From: Zobellia barbeyronii
GTDB taxonomy: Bacteria > Bacteroidota > Bacteroidia > Flavobacteriales > Flavobacteriaceae
Direction: 5' to 3'
Assembly: GCF_018603515.1 (NCBI RefSeq)
Contig: NZ_JACATN010000001.1
Location: 992,001 to 1,056,000 of the forward strand
Length of the DNA: 64,000 nt
The notes under the pieces were generated by a model that had not been told where the DNA came from, did not search any database, and worked only from the letters and a program-made list of their open reading frames with translations. Of this stretch, positions 63,720 through 64,000 are shown piece by piece (within the stretch, counting starts at the first letter, position 1; every line of letters starts with the position of its first letter). The position numbers and the translations under genes were made by a program.

Positions 63720-64000
63720 TATTTTGATTTGAAAGAGGTGATACCTGAGATAACTTTTTGTTCGGTTTCAGCTAAAACAGCATCAAAATTGGAATTGACT
63801 TCAATGGGCTCGTGTACTTGAAAGGTAATGTGGTTGCCAATGCCATTTGGAAACTTCCCGTATTTGAGCATTTTCCATGAATTATTAATACTTATAGGAA
63901 CTACTAAAGCAGAAGGTGAATTTTTCATAAGTAGTTTAAGCCCAGTTGCCTTAAAAGGTTTAGGATGACCAGTGCGACTCCTTGTTCCTTCAGGAAATAT
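63719..64000 (-). CDS. plsC: 1-acyl-glycerol-3-phosphate acyltransferase, C-terminal part
   Basis: The frame enters from the right edge and ends at 63719, giving 93 visible C-terminal residues. The first visible residues (IFPEGTRSRTGHPKPFKATG) carry the PlsC motif III FPEGTRSR and are followed by VVPISINNSW, as in phospholipid-forming acyltransferases. Motif I with the HxxxxD site is outside the window. It overlaps the HD gene start. The family call is good; the gene name is a reasonable but unproven assignment. Confidence 0.85.
   Translation of the reverse strand: MFPEGTRSRTGHPKPFKATGLKLLMKNSPSALVVPISINNSWKMLKYGKFPNGIGNHITFQVHEPIEVNSNFDAVLAETEQKVISGITSFKSK

Noticed and set aside
1-64000. 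tRNA, rRNA, CRISPR arrays, insertion sequences, phage genes
   Set aside because: Looked for and not seen; no cloverleaf, spaced repeats of CRISPR type, transposase or integrase motif was recognised.

Overview
This is a 64 kb stretch of an AT-rich chromosome from a member of the Bacteroidota, most likely a marine Flavobacteriaceae of the Maribacter/Zobellia type. That placement is inferred from protein style (short 'FSQ/AQ' signal peptides, DUF2480, DUF3078 and DUF1460 proteins, a hemC-hemD fusion), from the lack of clear Shine-Dalgarno sequences, and from TAnnTTTG promoter boxes upstream of many genes. No rRNA, tRNA, CRISPR array, insertion sequence or prophage was seen. The window is mostly core chromosome with a few accessory patches.

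Layout. 1-2.2 kb: a sortilin/BNR beta-propeller protein cut by the left edge. 2.5-9.9 kb: Xaa-Pro aminopeptidase, aquaporin Z, a branched-chain amino acid carrier, a small CxxC protein, a lipoprotein hydrolase, thiL and a glycosyltransferase. 10.2-20.1 kb: a complete SUF iron-sulfur assembly locus (sufA, B, C, D, S, E, a DUF59 protein, DUF2480, DUF3078). It is interrupted between sufD and sufS by three tandem copies of an outer-membrane barrel gene that have their own promoter and terminators. 20.1-21.0 kb: a gene-free array of three repeat units separated by strong bidirectional terminators and carrying a precisely phased motif; this is the most unusual feature of the window. 21.0-26.1 kb: hflX, a nuclease, a DEDDy exonuclease, ogt and a CNNM/CBS membrane protein.

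24.9-35.0 kb is a leftward heme run: hemA, a hemC-hemD fusion, hemE, a GNAT acetyltransferase, hemF, a small basic protein, a lipoprotein, hemB and a serine hydrolase. It is divergent from an AraC-type regulator, with a perfect palindrome between them. hemH (48.4 kb) and hemJ (54.0 kb) lie further right, so most steps from glutamyl-tRNA to protoheme are here; hemL is not in the window. The 36-48 kb stretch between the AraC gene and hemH holds surface proteins: an eight-FN3 lipoprotein ending in a ThuA domain, two paralogous unknown lipoproteins flanking a DUF1460 enzyme, a 1174-residue TraB/GumN protein and an MscS channel.

49.4-64 kb: a MATE exporter, an esterase-like hydrolase, EcsC, a cysteine-less thioredoxin-like protein, hemJ, an orphan NtrY-like kinase, an enoyl-CoA hydratase, an unknown exported protein, a PA0069-type radical SAM protein, a processive-type family 2 glycosyltransferase, a Tat-exported Gfo/Idh/MocA oxidoreductase, an HD hydrolase and the C-terminal part of a PlsC acyltransferase cut by the right edge.
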